Source: Pseudomonas sp. GOM7 (GTDB lineage Bacteria > Pseudomonadota > Gammaproteobacteria > Pseudomonadales > Pseudomonadaceae). From it: a stretch of DNA of 64,000 nt. The position numbers and the translations under genes are program-made. Shown piece after piece: positions 8,391 to 15,477 of the stretch (position 1 is the stretch's first letter; the number at the start of each line of letters is the position of its first letter). Location: NCBI RefSeq assembly GCF_026723825.1, contig NZ_CP113519.1, forward strand, positions 4,836,001-4,900,000, in the 5' to 3' direction. Under the pieces are notes generated by a model that did no database searches, had not been told where the DNA came from, and worked only from the letters and a program-made list of their open reading frames with translations.

Positions 8391-8901
8391 GCCCGCTACG
8401 ACCCATGATGTCTACCTGAACCCCGGCGAGTTGCACTTCGCGGGGGCCGGTACCCGTATTCGCACCTTGCTGGGCTCCTGCGTCGCCCTGATGTTCTGGC
8501 ACCCACGCCATCGCCTGGGCGGCATGTGCCACTACATGCTGCCAACACGCGGCCTGCCCGGCCTGCCGCTGGATGGGCGCTACGCCGACGAGGCCATGCT
8601 CCTGTTGTTCAAGGCCATGAGCGCCCATGGCACGCGCCCTAGCGAGTATCACCTGCGCATCTTCGGTGGCGGCAACATGTTTCCCGACCTCCAGCCACGA
8701 ACCAAGAGCCACATCGGCCAGCAGAACGTCGACATGGCTCATAAGCTTATTGCCCAGCATGGGCTGGTGAGTCATGGCGAACTCGTCGGTGGTACCAGCC
8801 ACATCCACCTGCTATTCGATATCTGGAGCGGCCAGTTGGCACTGAAACGGTCTTCTCTTCCGACGGACAGCGGCACTCCCCATGGAATCCAACCCAGATG
8901 A
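8383..8901 (+). CDS. cheD: receptor glutamine deamidase CheD, cluster 1
   Basis: A 172-residue CheD that deamidates receptor glutamines and in some species docks to CheC or CheY. The catalytic Cys is in RTLLGSCVALM and the catalytic His in GGMCHYMLP; FGGGNMF follows in the core. No CheC gene is present in the window. Compared with its paralogue at 23109 it carries a few extra residues around LQPRTKSHIG. It overlaps cheR by 8 bases and cheB by 4 bases, so all three adaptation enzymes are made from tightly coupled reading frames. Confidence 0.93.
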   Translation: MSRPATTHDVYLNPGELHFAGAGTRIRTLLGSCVALMFWHPRHRLGGMCHYMLPTRGLPGLPLDGRYADEAMLLLFKAMSAHGTRPSEYHLRIFGGGNMFPDLQPRTKSHIGQQNVDMAHKLIAQHGLVSHGELVGGTSHIHLLFDIWSGQLALKRSSLPTDSGTPHGIQPR

Positions 8902-9953
8902 AACCCATCAAAGTCATGATCGTCGACGACTCGGCGGTGGTTCGCCAGGTACTGGCGTCGGTGCTCGCCGCCGACCCGGCCATCGAAGTGCTCGGCACGG
9001 CGGCCGATCCGCTGTTCGCCCTGAGCAAGATGGAGCGGCAATGGCCTGACGTGATCGTGCTCGACGTGGAAATGCCACGCATGGACGGCATCACCTTCTT
9101 GAAAAAACTCATGGCCGAACGCCCCACGCCCGTGGTGATCTGCTCCACCCTCACCGAGAAAGGCGCCAGCACCACCATGCAGGCCATGGCCGCAGGCGCG
9201 GTGAGCATCGTCACCAAGCCACAGATGAACCTGAGCAAGTTCCTGGTCAATGCCAGCGACGACCTGCTCGGTGCGGTCAAGGCGGCTGCTCGCGCCAACC
9301 TGCGTCAGCTCAAGAACAGAGCCACGGTCACGCCCAAGCTCGGCGCCGACGCCGTGCTACCAGCAGTCGAGGGCAGCGCCATGGCGCGCACCACCGAGCG
9401 GGTCGTGGCCATCGGCACCTCCACCGGCGGCACCCAGGCCCTGGAATACGTGCTCACCGCCCTGCCACGCGTGTGCCCGGGCATCGTCATCGTCCAGCAC
9501 ATGCCCGAGCGTTTCACCGCTGCCTTCGCCGAACGCCTCAACGGCCTGTGCCAGATCGAGGTGCTCGAAGCCCGCCATGGCGACCGCGTCATCCCTGGCC
9601 GCGCCCTGATCGCTCCGGGTGGGCGGCATATGTTGCTCAAGCGCAGCGGCGCGCAGTACCTGGTCGAGGTGGTCGACGGCCCGCCCGTCAGCCGGCACAA
9701 GCCCTCGGTGGATGTGCTGTTTCGCTCCACCGCCCGCGCCGCCGGGGCCAATGCCACCGGCATCATCATGACCGGCATGGGTGACGACGGCGCCCGGGGC
9801 CTGCGCGAGATGTCCGAAGCCGGTGCCCTCACCCTCGGCCAGGACGAAGCCAGTTGCGTGGTCTACGGCATGCCCAAGGAGGCGATGAAGCTCGGTGCGG
9901 TCAGCCGCGAGATTCCCCTGGAGCAGATACCGGGCCATATCCTGCGTAGCTGA
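8898..9953 (+). CDS. cheB: receptor methylesterase CheB, cluster 1
   Basis: A 351-residue two-domain protein: a receiver (Asp10-Asp11, phospho-acceptor Asp56 in VLDVEMPRMDG) linked by about 30 residues to a methylesterase with the triad Ser175 (IGTSTGGTQ), His201 (VQHMPERF) and Asp297 (GMGDDGARG). It removes receptor methyl groups when phosphorylated by CheA. It is the last gene of cluster 1; the kinase gene starts 82 bases later. The catalytic half is almost identical to cheB of cluster 2 while the linker differs, pointing to homogenisation of the catalytic part. Confidence 0.96.
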   Translation: MKPIKVMIVDDSAVVRQVLASVLAADPAIEVLGTAADPLFALSKMERQWPDVIVLDVEMPRMDGITFLKKLMAERPTPVVICSTLTEKGASTTMQAMAAGAVSIVTKPQMNLSKFLVNASDDLLGAVKAAARANLRQLKNRATVTPKLGADAVLPAVEGSAMARTTERVVAIGTSTGGTQALEYVLTALPRVCPGIVIVQHMPERFTAAFAERLNGLCQIEVLEARHGDRVIPGRALIAPGGRHMLLKRSGAQYLVEVVDGPPVSRHKPSVDVLFRSTARAAGANATGIIMTGMGDDGARGLREMSEAGALTLGQDEASCVVYGMPKEAMKLGAVSREIPLEQIPGHILRS

Positions 9954-10035
9954 GCGATGGCGCGGGTAGGCGACGTCGAAGACGACTTGAGGAAAATTGA
10001 CCCATACTGGAAAAATCAGTCACCGGGGGAACACC

Positions 10036-11841
10036 GTGAAGGATCATCACGCGAGAAATGCCCTGCTCGAGGCGACCTGGCGCTCGGCCCCTCTTGGCCT
10101 CGGCCTGCTCGGTCTGGATGGTTGCCTGCAATACGCCAACCCCGCGCTGCTGGAACTATTGGGCGCCGATGTGCAACTGCCCTCGCACGAACCGCTGGTG
10201 CACTGGCTACACCCACAGGACAAGGACGCCTTCGACTACGCAACCGAGCGCGCCAGACGCCAGCAGACGGACATCCCTTGCGGGGAACTGCGGCTCAACT
10301 GCCGACAGGAGGGCTATCGGTGGCTGCGCACCAGCGTCTGCTGGATACCGGAGACCGAGACCAGCGCCGCCCACCTGTTGATACGCTTCACCCCGGCACG
10401 CTCGACCCAGGAGCGCGCCGAGCAGGTCTACCTGCTCAGCTCCGCCCTCGACTACACCGCCGACGGCGCCCTGCTGCTCGACGAAGACCTGCACATCCAG
10501 TACCTCAACGACGCCGCCAGTCGCCTGCTCGGCCAGGCCCACCAGTACCTGATAGGGCAAGGCATCGAATATGCGCTGCCGCCGCTGGCCAAGCACGACG
10601 AGCCGGCCTTGCGCGAACTGGTGCAGCAGCAACAGAGCGTCCAACTGAAACTGAGCAATCCCGTCGACGGCGCCCACTACCACGTCTTGGTGAAGTTCAC
10701 CCGCTTCCACTACGACCGGCGTGGCTACAGCCTCGCGGTGCTGCACGATCTCACCGAGCAGCAGCGCCTGACCGACACGCTGCAGCAGAATGAACGTCAG
10801 TTCCGCGCCCTGATCGAGAACACCCCCGACGCCATCGGACGCCTCACTCCCGACTTCCGCCTGCTCTACGCCAACCCGGCCCTCGTGGCCCTGTGCCGCA
10901 TGCCCCTGGTCGAGGCCAGGGGTCGCCCCGCACGGGATGCCTTCGGCGATAACGCGCAGGTCGACATCCTCGCCGACATGACGCGGGAAGTCGCCCGCCG
11001 TGGCGTTTCCCTCGAGGAAGAGCTGATCCTCGGCCTCGACGCCCCTAGCGACCAGCAACAGCACTATCTGGTACGCCTGGTGCCCGAACGGGACGACAAC
11101 GGCGAGATCGTCAGCATCCTGTCCCTGGCCCGCGACATCACCAATATTCGCAAGGCCGAGCGGCGCCTGGCCGAGAGCAACCAGCAACTGCGCGAGCTGA
11201 CCTCGCGCCGGGAATCGGCGCGCGAAGAAGAACGCAAGCTGATCGCACGGGAAATCCATGACGAACTGGGCCAGCACCTGACGGCCCTGCGCATGGGTAT
11301 TTCCATGCTGCACCTGCAGTTCGGCTCCCAGGCGCCTGGCCTGAACGAGGCCGTGGATGGCCTGATGGGCCTGTGCGACCGCACCATCCAGGTGGTGCGC
11401 TCCATCGCCACCAGCCTGCGCCCAGCGGTGCTCAACATGGGCCTGTACCCGGCCCTGCAATGGCTGATCAGCGAGTTTCGCCAGCACAGCCGGATCGAGT
11501 GCGAGCTGACCACCCACAGCGACGAACCGCCCCTTACCGACGACCAGGCCACCACAGCCTTTCGCATCGTCCAGGAGGCCCTGAACAACATCGGACGCCA
11601 TTCCGGCGCCAGCCGCGCCGTGGTCAGCCTGGAACACCTCGACGGCGTCTGCCGCCTGGACATCACCGACAACGGCCGCGGCTTCGACCAGGCCTCGGTC
11701 AGCAAGCGTTCGCTGGGGCTCGCCGGCATGCGCGAACGTGGCATCAGCCTGGGTGGCGAAGTGGTCATTTTCAGCCATCCTGGGCAAGGCACCACCGTAC
11801 AGGCAACCTTACCCATCAAGTCCAAACGGAATACCCCATGA
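10036..11841 (+). CDS. PAS-domain sensor histidine kinase, NarX/HisKA_3 type
   Basis: A 601-residue cytoplasmic kinase with no membrane segment. Three PAS-like domains occupy about residues 10-115, 125-240 and 250-370; the third ends in the typical LARDITNIRKAE. The dimerisation helix carries His408 in REIHDELGQHL, followed by a GHKL ATPase with QEALNNIGRHS and DNGRGFD. I chose the GTG at 10036 because GGGGGA lies just upstream; a TTG at 9997 is the alternative. The stop overlaps the downstream regulator gene by 4 bases, so they form a kinase/regulator pair. It lies between the two chemosensory clusters and probably senses a soluble or redox cue. The ligand is unknown. Confidence 0.93.
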   Translation: MKDHHARNALLEATWRSAPLGLGLLGLDGCLQYANPALLELLGADVQLPSHEPLVHWLHPQDKDAFDYATERARRQQTDIPCGELRLNCRQEGYRWLRTSVCWIPETETSAAHLLIRFTPARSTQERAEQVYLLSSALDYTADGALLLDEDLHIQYLNDAASRLLGQAHQYLIGQGIEYALPPLAKHDEPALRELVQQQQSVQLKLSNPVDGAHYHVLVKFTRFHYDRRGYSLAVLHDLTEQQRLTDTLQQNERQFRALIENTPDAIGRLTPDFRLLYANPALVALCRMPLVEARGRPARDAFGDNAQVDILADMTREVARRGVSLEEELILGLDAPSDQQQHYLVRLVPERDDNGEIVSILSLARDITNIRKAERRLAESNQQLRELTSRRESAREEERKLIAREIHDELGQHLTALRMGISMLHLQFGSQAPGLNEAVDGLMGLCDRTIQVVRSIATSLRPAVLNMGLYPALQWLISEFRQHSRIECELTTHSDEPPLTDDQATTAFRIVQEALNNIGRHSGASRAVVSLEHLDGVCRLDITDNGRGFDQASVSKRSLGLAGMRERGISLGGEVVIFSHPGQGTTVQATLPIKSKRNTP

Positions 11842-12467
11842 CGCGCATCATGATCGCTGACGATCACACCATCATGCGCAATGGCCTCAAGCAACTGATC
11901 GAATTCGACAGTGGCCTGCAGGTCGTCGCAGAAGCTGAAAACGGCGGCCAGGTCCTGGAAAACCTGCGCCATATCGAGGTCGACCTGGTTCTGCTGGACA
12001 TGAGCATGCCTGGCATCAGCGGCGAGGATCTCATCGCTCGCATCCGCAGCCACTACGAGAAGCTGCCGATCCTGGTGCTGAGCATGCACAACGAAGCGCA
12101 GATCGCCCAACGCGCCCTGCGCGCCGGCGCCAGCGGCTACCTGACCAAGGATCACAATGCCGAAACCCTCCTCGCGATCATCAACAAGGTGGCCAAGGGC
12201 GGCCGCTATCTGGATCCACGCATTGCCGAGCAACTGGCGTTCGCCAATGCCGAGCAGCGTGACAGCGGCCTGGACAGCCTTTCGGATCGGGAATTCCAGG
12301 TGCTGCGCCTGCTCGCCGATGGTTTGAGCGTCAACCAGATCGCCGAACGCCTGGCCATCAGCAACAAGACCGTGAGCACGCACAAGACCCGCCTGATGGA
12401 AAAGATGGGCTTCAACTCCAACGCCGACATCATTCGCTTCGTGCTGACGGAGCAATTGTCCCGGTAG
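11838..12467 (+). CDS. NarL/LuxR-type response regulator
   Basis: A 209-residue regulator with an N-terminal receiver (Asp8-Asp9, phospho-acceptor Asp54 in LLDMSMPG, Lys in YLTKDHN) and a C-terminal LuxR helix-turn-helix (LSDREFQVLRLLADG, ISNKTVSTHK). It is the partner of the kinase directly upstream (4-base overlap). Its DNA-binding half is nearly the same as that of the truncated regulator at the left window edge, so the kinase/regulator pair was probably duplicated together with the chemosensory cluster. Binding sites are not identifiable here. The gene is followed by a repeat region of about 1.1 kb. Confidence 0.94.
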   Translation: MTRIMIADDHTIMRNGLKQLIEFDSGLQVVAEAENGGQVLENLRHIEVDLVLLDMSMPGISGEDLIARIRSHYEKLPILVLSMHNEAQIAQRALRAGASGYLTKDHNAETLLAIINKVAKGGRYLDPRIAEQLAFANAEQRDSGLDSLSDREFQVLRLLADGLSVNQIAERLAISNKTVSTHKTRLMEKMGFNSNADIIRFVLTEQLSR

Positions 12468-12602
12468 CAGGGCGTTGATACAGGTTCTTCGTGGAGTCTC
12501 GGGGAAGTTCGGTGTTGATAACGGACTGGCAAGGTTGTGTGTTGGCTTGTTGGTTGTTCTTGTGCCCGTTCCGGATTGCCGCGTTTTTGCTGATGTTTCT
12601 GG

Positions 12603-12828
12603 TTTCGCCCTCCCGGGCGAGTCACTTTGCGGGCAAAGTAACCAAAACCTTCCGCCCGATCATCCGGCCCTGGCTGCGCCAGGGTTCGCTCACTCCATCG
12701 CCGTTCCAGAGGCCCGCCGCGGTGGGCCATCCCTGGCCCATCGCGGCTCTCGCGACATCCATGTCGCTCAACCTCTTCCACGACGATTCCGTTCGCCCTC
12801 CTGGGCGGGCTCTGCACGCGCCTGAACG
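12603..12828 (+). repeat. structured repeat module A, left copy
   Basis: A 226-base module with several stem-loops: CGCCC/GGGCG at its start, GTCACTTTG/CAAAGTAAC (12621-12642, loop CGGG), CCCTGGC/GCCAGGG, TGGGCCA/TGGCCCA (loop TCCC) and GCGACA/TGTCGC (12752-12767, loop TCCA). It ends GCGCCTGAACG. The same sequence lies inverted at 63188-63411. It is a diverged relative of module B, with the same stem order and compensating base changes. The function is unknown to me. Confidence 0.85.
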
Positions 12829-13018
12829 TGCGGTTATTCCCAAGGGCTCTGAGTGCTTGAGCATGAGGTCAGCCTTAGGGCTGAACAGAATGCCGGCTGA
12901 AAGCCGGCAAGCTATCCATGCGGATGAAACCACGCGAATGAAAGTTTTGGTTTAACCGACGGCCACGTCGTGACTTCGCTGTTACCAGAACACGCCGGGC
13001 ATGCCCGAAACCGATGTA

Positions 13019-13286
13019 CGTTCAGGCGCGCTAACTCCCCCTTCAGGAGGCCGAACGTAGGCATTGCGCAGGGGGCGAGCGGCATGGATGCCGCGAGATA
13101 CCGATGGCGGCCCCGCTTGAAGGGCCAGGGATGGCCCTTGTAAGCCGACCCCGGAGCGATGCCGGAGTGAGGGAAGTCGAGCGAAGCATGACGGGGACGC
13201 CTAGTTCCGGATGGCGGGGGTGCGTTTCTTTTGCTTACTTTTCTTTGCGCAGTTCAAAGAAAAGTGAGTCGCCCGAGGGGGCGAAA
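13019..13286 (-). repeat. structured repeat module B, left copy
   Basis: A 268-base module, read on the minus strand from 13286. It opens with CGCCC/GGGCG, then a long A/T-rich stem (CTCACTTTTCTTTG against CAAAGAAAAGTAAG, with a G-U pair), later AAGGGCCA/TGGCCCTT and GCGGCA/TGCCGC (13079-13094), and ends GCGCGCCTGAACG. Compared with the right copy at 62742-62994 it carries about 18 extra bases around ATACCGATGGCGGCCCCGC (13098-13116), a string also found in the MITE-like element at 24787-24805. Confidence 0.85.
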
Positions 13287-13618
13287 CCCGGAATAACTGA
13301 ACACACCGAAGCGGCGTTCAGAACACCGATAAGCCAACACATAACCTCGCCACCCCGGCACCAACCAATCCTCCCCCCTCAAACAAGAAGAACCTGGAAA
13401 ACCTTAGGCAACGACTGCACGGATGCAGGAGGTAGAGCGACGCAGGCAGCCAACGCCAAGATGGTTTTCAACGCCCCTAGGAAAATCCCTACAAAGAAAC
13501 AGAGTGTCCCTAGGCCATCATCGGGAACTGACGATGCCCCGCTCGCCGCGCATACGCCATTCTGACAGCCATGAACGGGCCATCCGCGCCCAGCCACGTT
13601 GCCCGATGGAGTGTGAAG

Positions 13619-14773
13619 GTGACCTCTCAGACGACTGCCCCACGAACCCCCTGGCTGCCAACCATCCTGGCCGGCCTTGGCTGCCTGTCGCTGGCCTGGC
13701 TGGTGCTGCAGTGGCCCAGCTACTACTGGCTGCTGGCAGCGGTGCTGCCCGCCGCCCTGGTGCATCTCAGCCTGCATGGCCTGAGCGGCCAGCACGCCAA
13801 GGCCATCGACCTGGCCCACGAGCAGGGGCTCGCGCTCGGCCAGGCGCAGGAGGCCAAGCGTCATGTCGAGGGTCTGGACGACCTCTGCCGCCTGCTGTCA
13901 CCGGTCTGGTCGCAGCAGATCGAAGCGGCACGCCAGCACACCGAGACAGCCATCGAATCACTCAGCGCCCGCTTCACCCAACTGGCCCAACGCATCAGTG
14001 CGGTGATCAGTGCCGACCAGCAGGGCGACGAGCAATCACTGCTCGGCCTGCTGGGCAGCAGCGAGCGCGAGCTGAAAGAGATCGTCAGCCAGTTGCGCCA
14101 GGCCCTGAGCAGCAAGGAAACCCTGCTGGCCGAAGTAGTCAGCCTCAGCGGCTATACCAGCCAACTGCGCGCCATGGCCAAGGAGGTGGGCGACGTCGCC
14201 AAGCAGACCAACCTGCTGGCCCTCAATGCCGCCATCGAAGCCGCCCGCGCCGGCGAAGCCGGGCGTGGCTTCGCCGTGGTCGCTGACGAAGTGCGCAAGC
14301 TCTCCACCCTATCCGAAGCCACCGGCAAGCGCATCGACGACACCATCGAGACCGTCAGCGCGGCCATCGAGCGCACCCTGCAGGTTTCCAACGAGCACTC
14401 CGACCGTGACGCCAACACCCTGAAAAATGCCAGCGAGGTCATCCGTCAGCTCATCGATGACCTGCGCGGCAGCGCCACTCGCCTGGTCGAGCACGGCTCG
14501 GTGCTGCACCAGGAGAACCAGGCCGTCGGCGCGGAAATCTCCGAGGTGCTGGTGGCGCTGCAGTTCCAGGATCGGGTCAGCCAGATGCTCGGCCACATGC
14601 GTGACGACATCCAGCGCCTGGGCCTGCACCTGAGCGAGCCCTGCGAGCGAGTCGACGCCCGCACCTGGCTCGACGAGCTGTCGCACAGCTACACCATGCC
14701 CGAGCAGCACGCCATCCATCAGGGCCGTAGCGTCGGCAAAGCCGACACCGCCTCCGACATCACCTTCTTCTGA
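13619..14773 (+). CDS. short methyl-accepting receptor with CheZ-like motif, cluster 2
   Basis: A 384-residue paralogue of the receptor at 750-1907. Two adjacent membrane helices (about residues 12-50) anchor a cytoplasmic helical domain with the receptor tip (LLALNAAIEAARAGEAG). The motif LQFQDRVSQML places Asp318 and Gln322 at CheZ-like spacing, and the protein ends SDITFF like its paralogue; the tail YTMPEQHAIHQG is also shared. I chose the GTG at 13619 because GGAG (13608-13611) precedes it by 7 bases and the N-terminus matches cluster 1; the ATG at 13571 adds 16 residues. First gene of cluster 2, 11 bases before cheY. Confidence 0.88.
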   Translation: MTSQTTAPRTPWLPTILAGLGCLSLAWLVLQWPSYYWLLAAVLPAALVHLSLHGLSGQHAKAIDLAHEQGLALGQAQEAKRHVEGLDDLCRLLSPVWSQQIEAARQHTETAIESLSARFTQLAQRISAVISADQQGDEQSLLGLLGSSERELKEIVSQLRQALSSKETLLAEVVSLSGYTSQLRAMAKEVGDVAKQTNLLALNAAIEAARAGEAGRGFAVVADEVRKLSTLSEATGKRIDDTIETVSAAIERTLQVSNEHSDRDANTLKNASEVIRQLIDDLRGSATRLVEHGSVLHQENQAVGAEISEVLVALQFQDRVSQMLGHMRDDIQRLGLHLSEPCERVDARTWLDELSHSYTMPEQHAIHQGRSVGKADTASDITFF

Positions 14774-14784
14774 GGACACGCCTC

Positions 14785-15153
14785 ATGGCCAAGACCATTC
14801 TCATCATCGACGACTCCGCCTCCATCCGCCAGGTGGTAGGCATGACCCTCAAGGGGGCCGGCTACGACGTCATCGAAGGCTGCGACGGCAAGGACGCGCT
14901 GACCAAACTCGACGGGCGCAAGGTGCACCTGATCATCAGCGACGTGAACATGCCGAACATGGACGGCATCACCTTCCTCAAGAACGTCAAGCAGCTACCC
15001 AACTACAAGTTCACCCCCGTGATCATGCTCACCACCGAGGCGGGTGATGCGAAGAAGAGCGAAGGCCAGGCGGCCGGCGCCAAGGCCTGGGTGGTCAAGC
15101 CCTTCCAGCCGGCGCAGATGCTGACCGCCGTTTCCAAGCTGATCCTGCCCTGA
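14785..15153 (+). CDS. cheY: CheY-type single-domain response regulator, cluster 2
   Basis: A 122-residue receiver domain with Asp9-Asp10, phospho-acceptor Asp53 (IISDVNMPNMDG), the Thr of MLTTEAG and the Lys of VVKPFQPAQM. It differs from the cluster 1 CheY at only about eight positions, mainly conservative and at the N-terminus, so the two proteins may be interchangeable as phosphate acceptors for both CheA kinases. It lies between the CheZ-like receptor and the STAS gene, as in cluster 1. Flagellar or other output targets cannot be told from sequence. Confidence 0.95.
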   Translation: MAKTILIIDDSASIRQVVGMTLKGAGYDVIEGCDGKDALTKLDGRKVHLIISDVNMPNMDGITFLKNVKQLPNYKFTPVIMLTTEAGDAKKSEGQAAGAKAWVVKPFQPAQMLTAVSKLILP

Positions 15154-15168
15154 TCCAAGAGGTGCACC

Positions 15169-15477
15169 ATGCACGCCACACCCAACAGCAATGCTCCCCA
15201 GAAACTGGATCTCGATGGAGCGCTGAGCATCTACACCGCAGCCGATACCAAGCCACGCTTGAGCTCGGCCCTGCAAGGAACGCTTGCGCTGCAAATCGAC
15301 CTGAGCGCCGTCGATGAATTCGACTGCGCGGGGCTGCAACTGCTGCTGGCCACCTGCGAGCAGGCCCGGCGCATGGATATCGACCTGCATTTCACCGGCG
15401 TGAGCCCTGTCGTGACCGAGCTGTTCAAGCTCGCCGGGCTGGGTGAGCTACTGCTCACGCGGGAGAGCAAACAATGA
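15169..15477 (+). CDS. STAS-domain protein with Ser-to-Cys change, cluster 2
   Basis: A 102-residue STAS protein paralogous to the one at 2295-2624. The segment corresponding to the phosphorylation loop reads VDEFDCAGLQLL: the serine found in cluster 1 (LDELDSAGLQLL) is replaced by cysteine, so conventional serine phosphorylation at this point is not possible. The rest of the fold is kept, including the C-terminal helix with VVTELFKLAGLGELL. The stop overlaps the cheA start by 4 bases (ATGA). It probably acts as an adaptor in the array; partner unknown. Confidence 0.84.
   Translation: MHATPNSNAPQKLDLDGALSIYTAADTKPRLSSALQGTLALQIDLSAVDEFDCAGLQLLLATCEQARRMDIDLHFTGVSPVVTELFKLAGLGELLLTRESKQ

Larger units (their letters stand above)
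12468..13618. other. intergenic region of 1.15 kb dominated by structured repeats
   Basis: No convincing gene lies between the response regulator and the second receptor cluster. Bases about 12521-13300 are a composite repeat made of module A and module B facing each other, described in separate entries. Open frames across it (for example one starting at 13104) are repeat sequence and recur in the inverted copy at 62.7 kb. Bases 13300-13618 hold only the start region of the receptor gene; I see no clear sigma-70 promoter there. Confidence 0.7.

Noticed and set aside
13104..13565. Open frame encoding a protein starting MAAPLEGPGMALVSRPRSDAG
   Set aside because: The same peptide (MALVSRPRSDAGVREVERS...) is encoded in the inverted copy at 62628-62897, so it is just the structured repeat read in one frame; the two stem arms and their covariation explain the conservation better than coding.
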